NCBI GenBank assembly: GCA_017961235.1
Contig: JAGCXQ010000011.1
Span: 62,001 to 126,000, forward strand
Reading direction: 5' to 3'
Origin: Clostridiales bacterium
GTDB taxonomy: Bacteria; Bacillota; Clostridia; Saccharofermentanales; Saccharofermentanaceae
Length of the DNA stretch: 64,000 bases
Position numbers and translations under genes: made by a program. Under the pieces are notes generated by a model. It ran no database searches. It saw nothing but the letters and a program-made list of their open reading frames with translations, and was not told the origin of the DNA. Below are positions 26,081 through 34,030 of the stretch, piece by piece. How positions within the stretch are numbered: position 1 is the stretch's first letter; the number at the start of each line of letters is the position of its first letter.

Positions 26081-27689
26081 TCTCATGGATATCGTCGAGC
26101 TTGAGCCCCTCGTTATGTTCGAGTGCCCAGGAGATCGCCCACTCCGACTCGAAAAGCACTACCGGCATTTCGTCTCTGTCCAGGACCAGCATGGAAGTAG
26201 AGGTCAGTGTGAGCTTGGAAAAATCGATATCAGCAGCCTCATCCTGCTTGCTGCACCATCTGGCGAAGCGGTAGTTGAGGTTGTTTCTCAAGATATCTAC
26301 ACCATATTCGGTCTTTAAGCGGTGCTCGAGAACTTCGAACTGCAGAACACCGACCACGCCCATGATGTAGGTCTCGGTACCGATGCCCGGCTGCTTGTAG
26401 AGCTGGACGGCACCTTCTTCAGAGAGCTGCTCGATACCTTTCAGGAACTGCTTTCTCTTCATGGAGTCCTTCGGCTGCACGCGGGCGAAGTGCTCCGGCG
26501 GGAAGACCGGGATATTCGCGAAGTTGAAGTTCTTCGAAGAGGTGGTCACGGTGTCGCCGATGCGGAAGATGCCCGGATCGAAAAGACCGATGATGTCGCC
26601 GGCATAGGCGTCTTCGACGATCGTTCGATCCTGCGCCATGAACTGCTGCGGCTGGGCAAGCGTGATCTTCTTTCCGGTACGCATATGTTTGACGGACATG
26701 CCCTTTTCGAATTTGCCGGAGCAGATACGCATGAAGGACATTCTGTCTCTGTGGTTCGGGTCCATGTTTGCCTGGATCTTAAAGACGAATCCGGAGAAAA
26801 AGTCTTCATCCGGTGCGATTACGCCCTCAGAGGTCTCGTGAGACTGCGGTCCCGGTGCGATCTCGAGGAACTTCTTAAGGAACGGCTCGACACCGAAGTT
26901 CGTGATCGCGGATCCGAAGAATACAGGAGTCAGTTCGCCGGCGAGGATCTTATCGAGATCGAAAGGATCGCCTGCCATGTCGAGAAGCTCGATGTCGTTC
27001 TTCAGTGTCTCATAGTGGTGGTCGCTTAAGATCTTCTTCAGCGCTTCTTCATCGTTGATGCCGGCGCTGATGGACTTGACCATAGAAGCACCATGGTCCT
27101 TGGTTTCGTTATCGAAGAGGAGGACCTCTTCGGATTCTCTGACATATACGCCCTGAAAATCACCGTCGGTTCCGATCGGCCAGTTGATCGGTGTGGAGCG
27201 GATACCGAGGACTTTCTCGAGTTCGTCGATAAGGTCGAACGGGTTCTTCGCGGCACGGTCCATCTTGTTGATGAAGGTGAAGATCGGGATACCGCGCTTA
27301 CGGCAGACGGTAAAGAGCTTGATGGTCTGCGCCTCGACACCTTTTGCGCCGTCAAGGAGCATGACCGCGGCGTCCGCGGCGCAGAGTGTACGGTAAGTGT
27401 CCTCGGAGAAGTCCTGGTGACCGGGGGTGTCGAGGATGTTGATGCAGTAGCCGTCGTAGTTGAACTGCATGACGGACGATGTAACGGAGATACCACGCTG
27501 TTTCTCGATCTCCATCCAGTCGGAGGTCGCGTGGTGCGCTGCTTTTCTGGCTTTGACGGATCCGGCCATGTGGATGGCGCCTCCGTAAAGCAGGAGTTTC
27601 TCGGTCATTGTTGTCTTACCGGCGTCCGGGTGCGAGATGATCGCGAAGGTGCGGCGACGTGAAATTTCGTTTTGTGTCTTTTCGTCCAT
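26076..27689 (-). CDS. prfC: Peptide chain release factor 3
   Basis: The 537-residue translational GTPase recycles RF1 and RF2 from the ribosome. It shows S-H-P-D-A-G-K-T-T (G1, about residues 19-27), Q-R-G-I-S-V-T-S-S-V (G2), D-T-P-G-H-Q-D-F (G3), I-N-K-M-D-R (G4) and the RF3 C-terminal domain with F-A-R-W and V-L-Q-F-E-V-L. An RF3-specific ending (F-E-S-E-W-A) is present. Start by ATG at 27689 with GGAGAGG upstream. A dispersed motif copy at 26152 encodes V-L-F. It is divergent from the NYN gene. Confidence 0.96.
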   Translation of the reverse strand: MDEKTQNEISRRRTFAIISHPDAGKTTMTEKLLLYGGAIHMAGSVKARKAAHHATSDWMEIEKQRGISVTSSVMQFNYDGYCINILDTPGHQDFSEDTYRTLCAADAAVMLLDGAKGVEAQTIKLFTVCRKRGIPIFTFINKMDRAAKNPFDLIDELEKVLGIRSTPINWPIGTDGDFQGVYVRESEEVLLFDNETKDHGASMVKSISAGINDEEALKKILSDHHYETLKNDIELLDMAGDPFDLDKILAGELTPVFFGSAITNFGVEPFLKKFLEIAPGPQSHETSEGVIAPDEDFFSGFVFKIQANMDPNHRDRMSFMRICSGKFEKGMSVKHMRTGKKITLAQPQQFMAQDRTIVEDAYAGDIIGLFDPGIFRIGDTVTTSSKNFNFANIPVFPPEHFARVQPKDSMKRKQFLKGIEQLSEEGAVQLYKQPGIGTETYIMGVVGVLQFEVLEHRLKTEYGVDILRNNLNYRFARWCSKQDEAADIDFSKLTLTSTSMLVLDRDEMPVVLFESEWAISWALEHNEGLKLDDIHER

Positions 27690-27707
27690 ATAGACAGCCT
27701 CTCCAGT

Positions 27708-27736
27708 TTGGTTACAATTGCAAAATACGATATAAT
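27708..27736 (+). promoter_or_regulatory. Promoter for the NYN-malQ unit
   Basis: TTGGTT (27708-27713) and a perfect TATAAT (27731-27736) are 17 bases apart. They lie about 150 bases before the NYN gene start, leaving a leader with several short inverted repeats. Confidence 0.5.
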
Positions 27737-27889
27737 AGTAATGGTTTTCCGGAAAGACCGAAGAGCGCTTTTTCCCGAAGTATCGGAAGCCCCGCTTTTC
27801 TTAGGTCCCGGATAAGCCACAATATTATATCAGCCTTACCCCGTAAGGGCAAGGAAATGCCGATGATTTGGCAGGAAAAAGAGGTGTAT

Positions 27890-28711
27890 ATGCCGGTAAA
27901 AGACGTAAGATTGGCAGTGCTTATCGATGCGGACAATATCTCCGCAACATATATTAAGCCGATGATGCTTGAGATCGCGCGCTACGGCAACCCGACCATC
28001 AAGCGTATTTACGGCGACTGGACGAAGCCGCAGCTTGGACCCTGGAAGCAGGTGCTCCTCGACCATGCGATCTCTCCGGTGCAGCAGTTCGGATACACAT
28101 CCGGCAAGAATGCGACAGACTCCACCCTGATCATCGATGCGATGGATATCCTTTACACCGAGAGCGTGGACGGTTTCTGTCTTGTTTCTTCCGACAGCGA
28201 TTTTACAAGGCTTGCGACGCGTCTTAGAGAGGCAGGCAAGATCGTGTACGGCATCGGAGAGAAGAAGACGCCGACTCCGTTTGTTGCGGCCTGCGACCGT
28301 TTTATTTTCCTGGAGATCCTGGCACCGAAAGAAAAGAAGGTGAAGAATTCCGATAATTCCTCGGCAAAAGCACTTTCCCAGGCAGATGCTGCGGAATCCC
28401 AGGAGGCATCTGATTCCGCAGATGCAGATAATAAAGCGGGCGCAAGAGTCCCGAAAGATATTGATGAAGCCACCTGTGAGCTGATCGCAAGTTCCGTTTC
28501 CGATCTGGCAGACGAAGACGGCTGGGCATTCCTTGGGGATGTAGGAAACCTGGTCAATAAGAAGAGTCCGTCATTTGACGCCCGTAACTATGGCTTTTCG
28601 AAGATGAGTAAACTCATGCAGTCGCTGGATTTCCTGGAGTGTGAGCTCCGCGTCAACGAGAAGAACCCGCAGGTGAAACTCATATATGTTCGCAATAAGG
28701 AGGATAATTGA
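27890..28711 (+). CDS. NYN-domain nuclease-like protein with C-terminal LOTUS (OST-HTH) domain
   Basis: The 273-residue protein starts with V-R-L-A-V-L-I-D-A-D-N-I-S, the first acidic strand of the NYN (PIN-like, LabA) fold, and has T-D-S-T-L-I-I-D-A-M-D and F-C-L-V-S-S-D-S-D-F-T-R-L with the acidic residues expected to bind metal. A Ser/Ala/Glu-rich linker (about residues 150-190) leads to an OST-HTH/LOTUS domain (about 195-270), a fold that binds RNA or G-quadruplexes. It is probably an RNA nuclease. Start at 27890 has AAAGAGGTG upstream; 27857 is an alternative. Its stop overlaps the malQ start by four bases (TTGA). Confidence 0.88.
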   Translation: MPVKDVRLAVLIDADNISATYIKPMMLEIARYGNPTIKRIYGDWTKPQLGPWKQVLLDHAISPVQQFGYTSGKNATDSTLIIDAMDILYTESVDGFCLVSSDSDFTRLATRLREAGKIVYGIGEKKTPTPFVAACDRFIFLEILAPKEKKVKNSDNSSAKALSQADAAESQEASDSADADNKAGARVPKDIDEATCELIASSVSDLADEDGWAFLGDVGNLVNKKSPSFDARNYGFSKMSKLMQSLDFLECELRVNEKNPQVKLIYVRNKEDN

Positions 28712-30219
28712 AAGTGCGAAGAAGTGCAGGTGTACTGTTACACATAACCTCGCTCCCGGGCGTTTACGGGATCGGAGGTTTTGGCAAAGAGGCGGTTGAT
28801 TTCGCCAAGAAACTGAAAGAAGCCGGGATGGCCTACTGGCAGGTGCTCCCGTTTACTAATCCGGGCTCGGGAGATTCTCCGTATCAGAGTGATTCCGCCT
28901 TTGCGGGAAGCCCTCTGCTGATCGATCCGGAAGATCTTCATGAGAGAAAACTTCTGACGAAAGAGGAGCTCGAACAGTGTAAGTATCCGGGTTCCTGCTA
29001 CAGTGTGGACTACGCGTGGGTCAGAGAGAACCGCATGCAGATGCTGAAAAATGCGTATGCGAAGGTCGATGATGCCGTCCGTAAGGAGATGCTGCAGTTC
29101 GAAAAAGAGAATCCGTGGGTCAAGGATGTGATCGTTTTTCAGGCGATCAAGGAGACCCAGGGACAGAAGGCATGGTGGGACTGGGACGATAAAGCTCTCC
29201 AGAAACACGATGCGAAAGCTGTAGCTGCCTTTGAGAAGGATCACAGGGAACTCTGTGAATTCTACCTTTTTATTCAGTATATCTTCTACGCGCAGTGGAC
29301 GAAACTGAAGGCGAAGATCAATGAGATCGGCATCTCCGTGATCGGCGATATCCCGATCTATGTAAGCGGCGATTCCTGCGATGTCTGGGCGAACAGATCC
29401 CTGTTCCAGACGAATAAGGACGGATCCTTTAAGAGCGTCGCCGGTGTACCGCCGGACTACTTCTGTGAAGACGGCCAGCTCTGGGGCAATCCGGTCTATG
29501 ATTGGGCGGCCCACGAGAAAGAAGACTATGCATGGTGGCTCAGCAGACTCCATCAGAACTTCAAGCTCTACGATGTGATCCGTATCGACCATTTCCGCGG
29601 ATTTTCAAGATTCTATGCCTGCGCGGCAGATGCGGAGAATGCGAGAAACGGCAAGTGGTATCCGGGTCCGGGCATGAAGCTGTGGAACAGGATCTTCGAT
29701 GAGTTTGGAAAAGAACCTCCGATCTTTGCCGAGGATCTCGGTGAGACCGATGACGAGCTGATCAAGTTCCTCGACGAGACCGGCCTTCCGACGATGCGAG
29801 TCCTTCAGTTCGGTATGGTGCCGCACGATGACAGTAAGCACATGCCGCATAATTACCCCGAGAACTGCATCGCCTACACCGGAACACATGATAACAACAC
29901 GCTTCTCGGCTGGCTCTGGGAGGCATCCGAAGAAGATAGGAAGTTCGCGCTCGAGTATTGCCGTTTCCATGGCACGAACTGGGGCGACGGCGGAGTTCAT
30001 GCGCCGGCTTGCCGCGCGATGCTGACGACAGTATGGTCTTCGGCGGCAAAACTCGCGATCGCGCCGCTGCAGGATGTGATGGGATTTGGTTCCGACACGA
30101 GAATGAATGCTCCGGGCATGCCGACAGGCCAGTGGCGGATCCGCTTCGGAGCGGACTCCATCAACCAGATGGACACCAAGTGGATCAGCAAACTGAACTG
30201 GGTCTATAAGAGATTCTAA
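28708..30219 (+). CDS. malQ: 4-alpha-glucanotransferase (amylomaltase)
   Basis: The 503-residue GH77 enzyme moves alpha-1,4-glucan segments during maltodextrin and glycogen use. Visible are the N-terminal S-A-G-V-L-L-H-I-T-S-L-P-G-V-Y-G-I-G, W-Q-V-L-P-F, S-P-Y-Q-S-D-S-A-F-A-G-S, G-D-I-P-I-Y-V, the nucleophile region R-I-D-H-F-R-G-F, the acid/base region F-A-E-D-L-G and G-T-H-D-N-N-T. Translation probably starts at a TTG (28708) with AAGGAGG 5 bases upstream; a GTG at 28714 is an alternative. The overlap with the NYN gene suggests coupled translation. A strong terminator follows. Confidence 0.95.
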   Translation: MKVRRSAGVLLHITSLPGVYGIGGFGKEAVDFAKKLKEAGMAYWQVLPFTNPGSGDSPYQSDSAFAGSPLLIDPEDLHERKLLTKEELEQCKYPGSCYSVDYAWVRENRMQMLKNAYAKVDDAVRKEMLQFEKENPWVKDVIVFQAIKETQGQKAWWDWDDKALQKHDAKAVAAFEKDHRELCEFYLFIQYIFYAQWTKLKAKINEIGISVIGDIPIYVSGDSCDVWANRSLFQTNKDGSFKSVAGVPPDYFCEDGQLWGNPVYDWAAHEKEDYAWWLSRLHQNFKLYDVIRIDHFRGFSRFYACAADAENARNGKWYPGPGMKLWNRIFDEFGKEPPIFAEDLGETDDELIKFLDETGLPTMRVLQFGMVPHDDSKHMPHNYPENCIAYTGTHDNNTLLGWLWEASEEDRKFALEYCRFHGTNWGDGGVHAPACRAMLTTVWSSAAKLAIAPLQDVMGFGSDTRMNAPGMPTGQWRIRFGADSINQMDTKWISKLNWVYKRF

Positions 30220-30226
30220 ATTCATG

Positions 30227-30261
30227 TGCCTTCGGGAAAAGCACTTCCCGAAGGCATTTTT
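30227..30261 (+). terminator. Terminator between malQ and glpK built around the dispersed motif
   Basis: A perfect 12-bp stem (30227-30238 with 30245-30256) has the loop AAGCAC and is followed by TTTTT. The end of the left arm plus the loop is an AAAAGCAC copy (30237-30244). Only 17 bases separate the T run from the glpK start. Confidence 0.9.
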
Positions 30262-30278
30262 GCAAAAAGGAGATGCCT

Positions 30279-31793
30279 ATGAGTAAGTACATGCTTTCGA
30301 TCGACCAGGGAACCACATCTTCCCGCGCCATGATCTTCAGAGAAGACGGCACCTGTGTGGCTTCCGCACAGGAGACATTTGACCAGCATTACCCGAAACC
30401 GGGATGGGTCGAGCATGATCCGGAGGACCTCTGGAGAACGGTGTGCGACTGTATCCGTCAGGCCCTTGCAAAGGCGAATATCCAGCCCGGCGAGATCTCC
30501 GGCATCGGCATCACGAACCAGAGAGAGACCACGATCCTGTGGGAGAAGAACACAGGCCGCCCCGTCTATAACGCGATCGTCTGGCAGTGCAGAAGAACGG
30601 CTGCTCTGGTTGAGAAACTGAAGGCTTCCGATCCGGAGTTTATTGAGAAAGTCAGGGATAAGACCGGTCTGGTACCGGATGCATATTTCTCCGCGACGAA
30701 GATCCAGTGGATCCTCGAGGAAGTCCCGGGGCTCAAGGCCAGAGCCGGACTCGGTGAGATCCTCTTCGGCACGGTCGATACATGGATCCTCTACCGTCTG
30801 ACGGGCGGTATGTCCCATGCGACCGACTATTCCAATGCATCGAGAACGATGCTCTTTAACATCCATGACCTTTCCTGGGATGATGAGCTCTGCCAGTACT
30901 TCCATATCCCGAAGTGCATGCTCCCGAAGGCCCTTCCCGGCGCTTCGGAGTTCGGATATGTCTCGACCGATATTCCCGGACTCGAGGCCATCTACGGAGT
31001 CGGTATCTACGGGATCCTCGGCGATCAGCCGGCGGCGCTCTTCGGGCAGACGTGCTTTGATAAAGGCGACATCAAGAATACCTACGGAACCGGATGCTTC
31101 ACGCTCATGAATGTGGGCTCCGAGCCGATCATATCGAAAAAAGGCCTTGTAACTTCGGCGGCGTGGTCTTTAAACGGTGAGACGAGCTATGCGCTTGAGG
31201 GAAGCGTCTTTAACGGAGGCTCCACGATCCAGTGGCTCCGTAATGAGCTGCACCTCATAGATCACGCATCGGACTGCGACGTGCTGGCGGAGACCGTACC
31301 GGACAGCGCCGGCGTTGTCCTGGTCCCGGCATTCTCGGGACTGGGCGCTCCGTACTGGGACATGTATGCCAGAGGTGCGATCTTAGGTCTTACCCGAGGC
31401 ACGACAAAAGCCCATATCGCAAGAGCCGCGCTCGAGGGCATCGCCTATCAGGTCTATGACCTCGTATCGCTTATGCAGGAAGAGGCAAACTGCCAGATCA
31501 GTAAGCTTAAGGTCGATGGCGGTGCTTCTGTCAGCCGCTTCATGATGCAGTTCCAGGCGGATATCCTGAACTGCGAAGTAGACCGTGCAAAGGAAAGAGA
31601 GACAACGTCGCAGGGTGTGGCGTACCTTGCAGGACTCTACTGCGGCTACTGGGAAAGCATCGAAGCCTTGCGGGAACTCCGTCACTGTGATACTCTCTTT
31701 ACGCCTTCCATGTCGGAGGAGAAGAGGGAGATGCTTCTTAAGGCCTGGGCCAAAGCCGTTTCCCGCGCTGCTTCCTGGGAGGGTAAAGAGTAG
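30279..31793 (+). CDS. glpK: Glycerol kinase
   Basis: The 504-residue FGGY kinase phosphorylates glycerol to glycerol 3-phosphate. It has S-I-D-Q-G-T-T-S-S-R (phosphate loop), G-W-V-E-H-D-P, G-I-T-N-Q-R-E-T-T, the FGGY stretch D-T-W-I-L-Y-R-L-T-G-G, G-I-L-G-D-Q-P-A-A-L-F-G-Q and G-A-P-Y-W-D. The ATG at 30279 is preferred over the one at 30273 because AAGGAG sits six bases upstream of it. No glycerol facilitator is adjacent; the aquaporin at 62232 is of the water type. The terminator directly upstream leaves no room for a promoter. Confidence 0.96.
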   Translation: MSKYMLSIDQGTTSSRAMIFREDGTCVASAQETFDQHYPKPGWVEHDPEDLWRTVCDCIRQALAKANIQPGEISGIGITNQRETTILWEKNTGRPVYNAIVWQCRRTAALVEKLKASDPEFIEKVRDKTGLVPDAYFSATKIQWILEEVPGLKARAGLGEILFGTVDTWILYRLTGGMSHATDYSNASRTMLFNIHDLSWDDELCQYFHIPKCMLPKALPGASEFGYVSTDIPGLEAIYGVGIYGILGDQPAALFGQTCFDKGDIKNTYGTGCFTLMNVGSEPIISKKGLVTSAAWSLNGETSYALEGSVFNGGSTIQWLRNELHLIDHASDCDVLAETVPDSAGVVLVPAFSGLGAPYWDMYARGAILGLTRGTTKAHIARAALEGIAYQVYDLVSLMQEEANCQISKLKVDGGASVSRFMMQFQADILNCEVDRAKERETTSQGVAYLAGLYCGYWESIEALRELRHCDTLFTPSMSEEKREMLLKAWAKAVSRAASWEGKE

Positions 31794-31840
31794 AAAGGAA
31801 AAGATACTGAAGACAAGGGCAGCATCTTAGGAAAGACATC

Positions 31841-32767
31841 ATGGACGTGCTTCTTCAGGTTTTTATAAAGATCGTTGTGGCGGTGACGCTTGGCTTTATT
31901 CTCCGTAAAGCGAAGGTCATCGATTCCCATATGCAAAAAGGACTCTCCGACATACTTCTGCTGGCGATCCTTCCATTTTCGATCCTTTCTTCCGCTAACT
32001 ATGAGAAGACTCCGGAAGTGGAAGAAGGGATGCTGGTCGTCCTTGCTGCCGCCATGATCTACTATATCGTCACACTGGTCGTGATGCGGCTTATCTCGAA
32101 GAAACTCCCATATGAGGAAAAAGAGAAGAGAGTCTTTGTTACCATGGTCACCTTTGCAAATACCGGATTTGTAGGGTTCCCGGTGGTCTCGGCGCTCTAC
32201 GGGGATCAGGGGCTGCTGATGGCGGTCGTCTTTAATCTGACGTATAACCTGTTCATGTACACCTACGGGATCTATCTTCTTTCCGGAAAGACGGGAAGCC
32301 TTAAGAATATCCTTCTGAATCCGGTAAATATCGCATCTGTCGCGGCGATCGCGATCTTTATTTCCCCGTTCCGCTTTTCGTCCTATGTCGAAGGGCCGAT
32401 CGACCTGATCGCGGCAATGACAGTACCGCTCAGCATGATCATCATCGGATCGAATCTTGCGGCGATGCCGTTTACGAAGGTCATTTCCGACCTGAAATCG
32501 TATTTCATCTCTTTTATCCGCCTAGTCGTGCTTCCGGGGCTGATGCTTCTCGGGATGTATCTGGCGATGAAAGGGTTTGATATCACACCCATGGCCGCGT
32601 CTGTCGCGGTGCTGATGTGTGCACTGCCGTGTGGCTCCATGAATGTCATTCTCTCGGAAAAGTATGACTGTGCGCCGGAATTTGCGGCGCGCTCGACCGT
32701 GCTGAGCATGCTTCTTTGCATGGGCACACTTCCGCTATTCGTATTTGCCTGTGAAAAACTGCTCTGA
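31841..32767 (+). CDS. AEC-family transporter
   Basis: The 308-residue protein has about ten membrane helices and matches the auxin efflux carrier family (PF03547): I-L-L-L-A-I-L-P-F-S-I-L in the first half, F-A-N-T-G-F-V-G-F-P-V-V, L-Y-G-D-Q-G-L and the late P-L-S-M-I-I-I-G and A-L-P-C-G-S-M-N-V. In bacteria these carriers often export or take up organic acids such as malate; the substrate cannot be read here. It follows glpK by 47 bases. Its stop codon touches the stop of the convergent gene at 32768. Confidence 0.88.
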   Translation: MDVLLQVFIKIVVAVTLGFILRKAKVIDSHMQKGLSDILLLAILPFSILSSANYEKTPEVEEGMLVVLAAAMIYYIVTLVVMRLISKKLPYEEKEKRVFVTMVTFANTGFVGFPVVSALYGDQGLLMAVVFNLTYNLFMYTYGIYLLSGKTGSLKNILLNPVNIASVAAIAIFISPFRFSSYVEGPIDLIAAMTVPLSMIIIGSNLAAMPFTKVISDLKSYFISFIRLVVLPGLMLLGMYLAMKGFDITPMAASVAVLMCALPCGSMNVILSEKYDCAPEFAARSTVLSMLLCMGTLPLFVFACEKLL

Positions 32768-33859
32768 TCAGGAAACGATATTTGCCTGGCTGGGCTCCGC
32801 GGTGCCCGGAGGCGTGGTGCGGATCCAGTAATTCTCGTTGTAGATGTTATCCAGCTCGGAGAAATAGGTCTGCTCATAGACACCGCCGTCGGCAAGGATC
32901 GTGCGGCGCGAAGGCTCATTGTCCGTGTGGCATACGACCAGGACCTTACTGTGGCCGAGAAGCTTGGCATACGGAAGCACCATGGCGAGCATTCTCTTTC
33001 CATATCCGCGGCGGCGCTCGGAAGGACGAACGGAGTACGAGATATGTCCGCCGTGCTTAGACATATAGTCATTCAGCTCGTGCTTGATCTCGATCATGCC
33101 GACCGGAATACCATCCGACATGCGGAAAGCGATAAACGGCGTGGATGGCATGTAGTACGACGGCGCTGTCTTTCTGGAGCCCAGTGTATCGACAAAGGCG
33201 AACCACTCGGCGATATCCTCAAAAGAGGCCAGAAGCGCGGAACCATAGATGTTTTCCTCGCCCCAGTTGATATATTCGTCACGGAAATCTTCCATCTCAT
33301 CGGCGAAATCCACGGTCGGAAGTGTCAGGATCAGCGCATCTTCCGGAACGAACGCCACGCAGGTCATCGGGTCGGAGAAATCGAATTCATAGACCTCGAA
33401 CGGCGCATACGGCATGTGTCCGACGACGAAAAGAGTATCTCTGTCCGCATAATATTCGGCGCCGCACCAGATGAAGTCCGAATCCTTGGCAAAAGCCTCA
33501 TCGGAGTAGTAGCGGTGCTCGCGGAGCGTATTCAGGTTAAAGACCGAGAAGCCGAAACGGTCACGGCGGAAGATGTAATAGACATTTCCGTCATTATGGG
33601 AGATCATCTCGCTGAGCGCGTGCTCGCTGTCGAGACAGTCATAACTCAGTACCAGATCGTGATTCGGCGTGAAAAGGGAATAGCGGGCAGCAAAACGGTG
33701 CTCACCGTCAAGCTCTCCTTCGTAGCTTTCACAGAGGAGAAAATAGCCGTTCGCGAAGCACCCTTCCTCCTTTGCGCGACGGTTTTCATCGCGGAAGAGG
33801 ATCTTGCTCTGGCTCTCATATCTTTGCGCATATTCAGGCGAAAATGCGACGTTCCTCAT
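32768..33859 (-). CDS. GNAT acetyltransferase fused to an unknown N-terminal domain
   Basis: Of 363 residues, the last 150 (about 215-350) form a GNAT N-acetyltransferase domain: G-M-I-E-I-K-H, H-I-S-Y-S-V-R-P-S-E-R-R-R-G-Y-G-K-R-M (acetyl-CoA loop with R-R-G-Y-G-K) and V-L-V-V-C-H-T-D-N-E-P-S-R-R-T-I. The first 200 residues are a mostly beta, aromatic-rich domain (F-T-P-N-H-D-L-V-L-S-Y-D, N-V-Y-Y-I-F-R-R-D) that I do not recognise; the strand pattern suggests part of a propeller or an NTF2-like fold. The substrate is unknown. AGGGA stands before the ATG at 33859. Confidence 0.83.
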   Translation of the reverse strand: MRNVAFSPEYAQRYESQSKILFRDENRRAKEEGCFANGYFLLCESYEGELDGEHRFAARYSLFTPNHDLVLSYDCLDSEHALSEMISHNDGNVYYIFRRDRFGFSVFNLNTLREHRYYSDEAFAKDSDFIWCGAEYYADRDTLFVVGHMPYAPFEVYEFDFSDPMTCVAFVPEDALILTLPTVDFADEMEDFRDEYINWGEENIYGSALLASFEDIAEWFAFVDTLGSRKTAPSYYMPSTPFIAFRMSDGIPVGMIEIKHELNDYMSKHGGHISYSVRPSERRRGYGKRMLAMVLPYAKLLGHSKVLVVCHTDNEPSRRTILADGGVYEQTYFSELDNIYNENYWIRTTPPGTAEPSQANIVS

Positions 33860-33974
33860 AGATTCCCTGCTCTCTTTTCGGATCTTCGGTTCTTTTCCAT
33901 CCGTAAAGAGGAAAGAAAGAGCCTACTTGCCCAGTTAAATATGAATATTAAAAGTGTAGCATACTGAAGAATAA

Positions 33975-34003
33975 TTGACAATCTCACAAACAAATTTTAT
34001 ATT
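33975..34003 (+). promoter_or_regulatory. Strong sigma-A promoter for the zinc-ribbon pair
   Basis: A perfect TTGACA (33975-33980) and TATATT (33998-34003) are 17 bases apart. The 34031 gene starts 27 bases later behind a TAGGAGG site. Confidence 0.8.
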
Positions 34004-34030
34004 ATAGAGTGAAGTAGGAGGGCTGTATAT

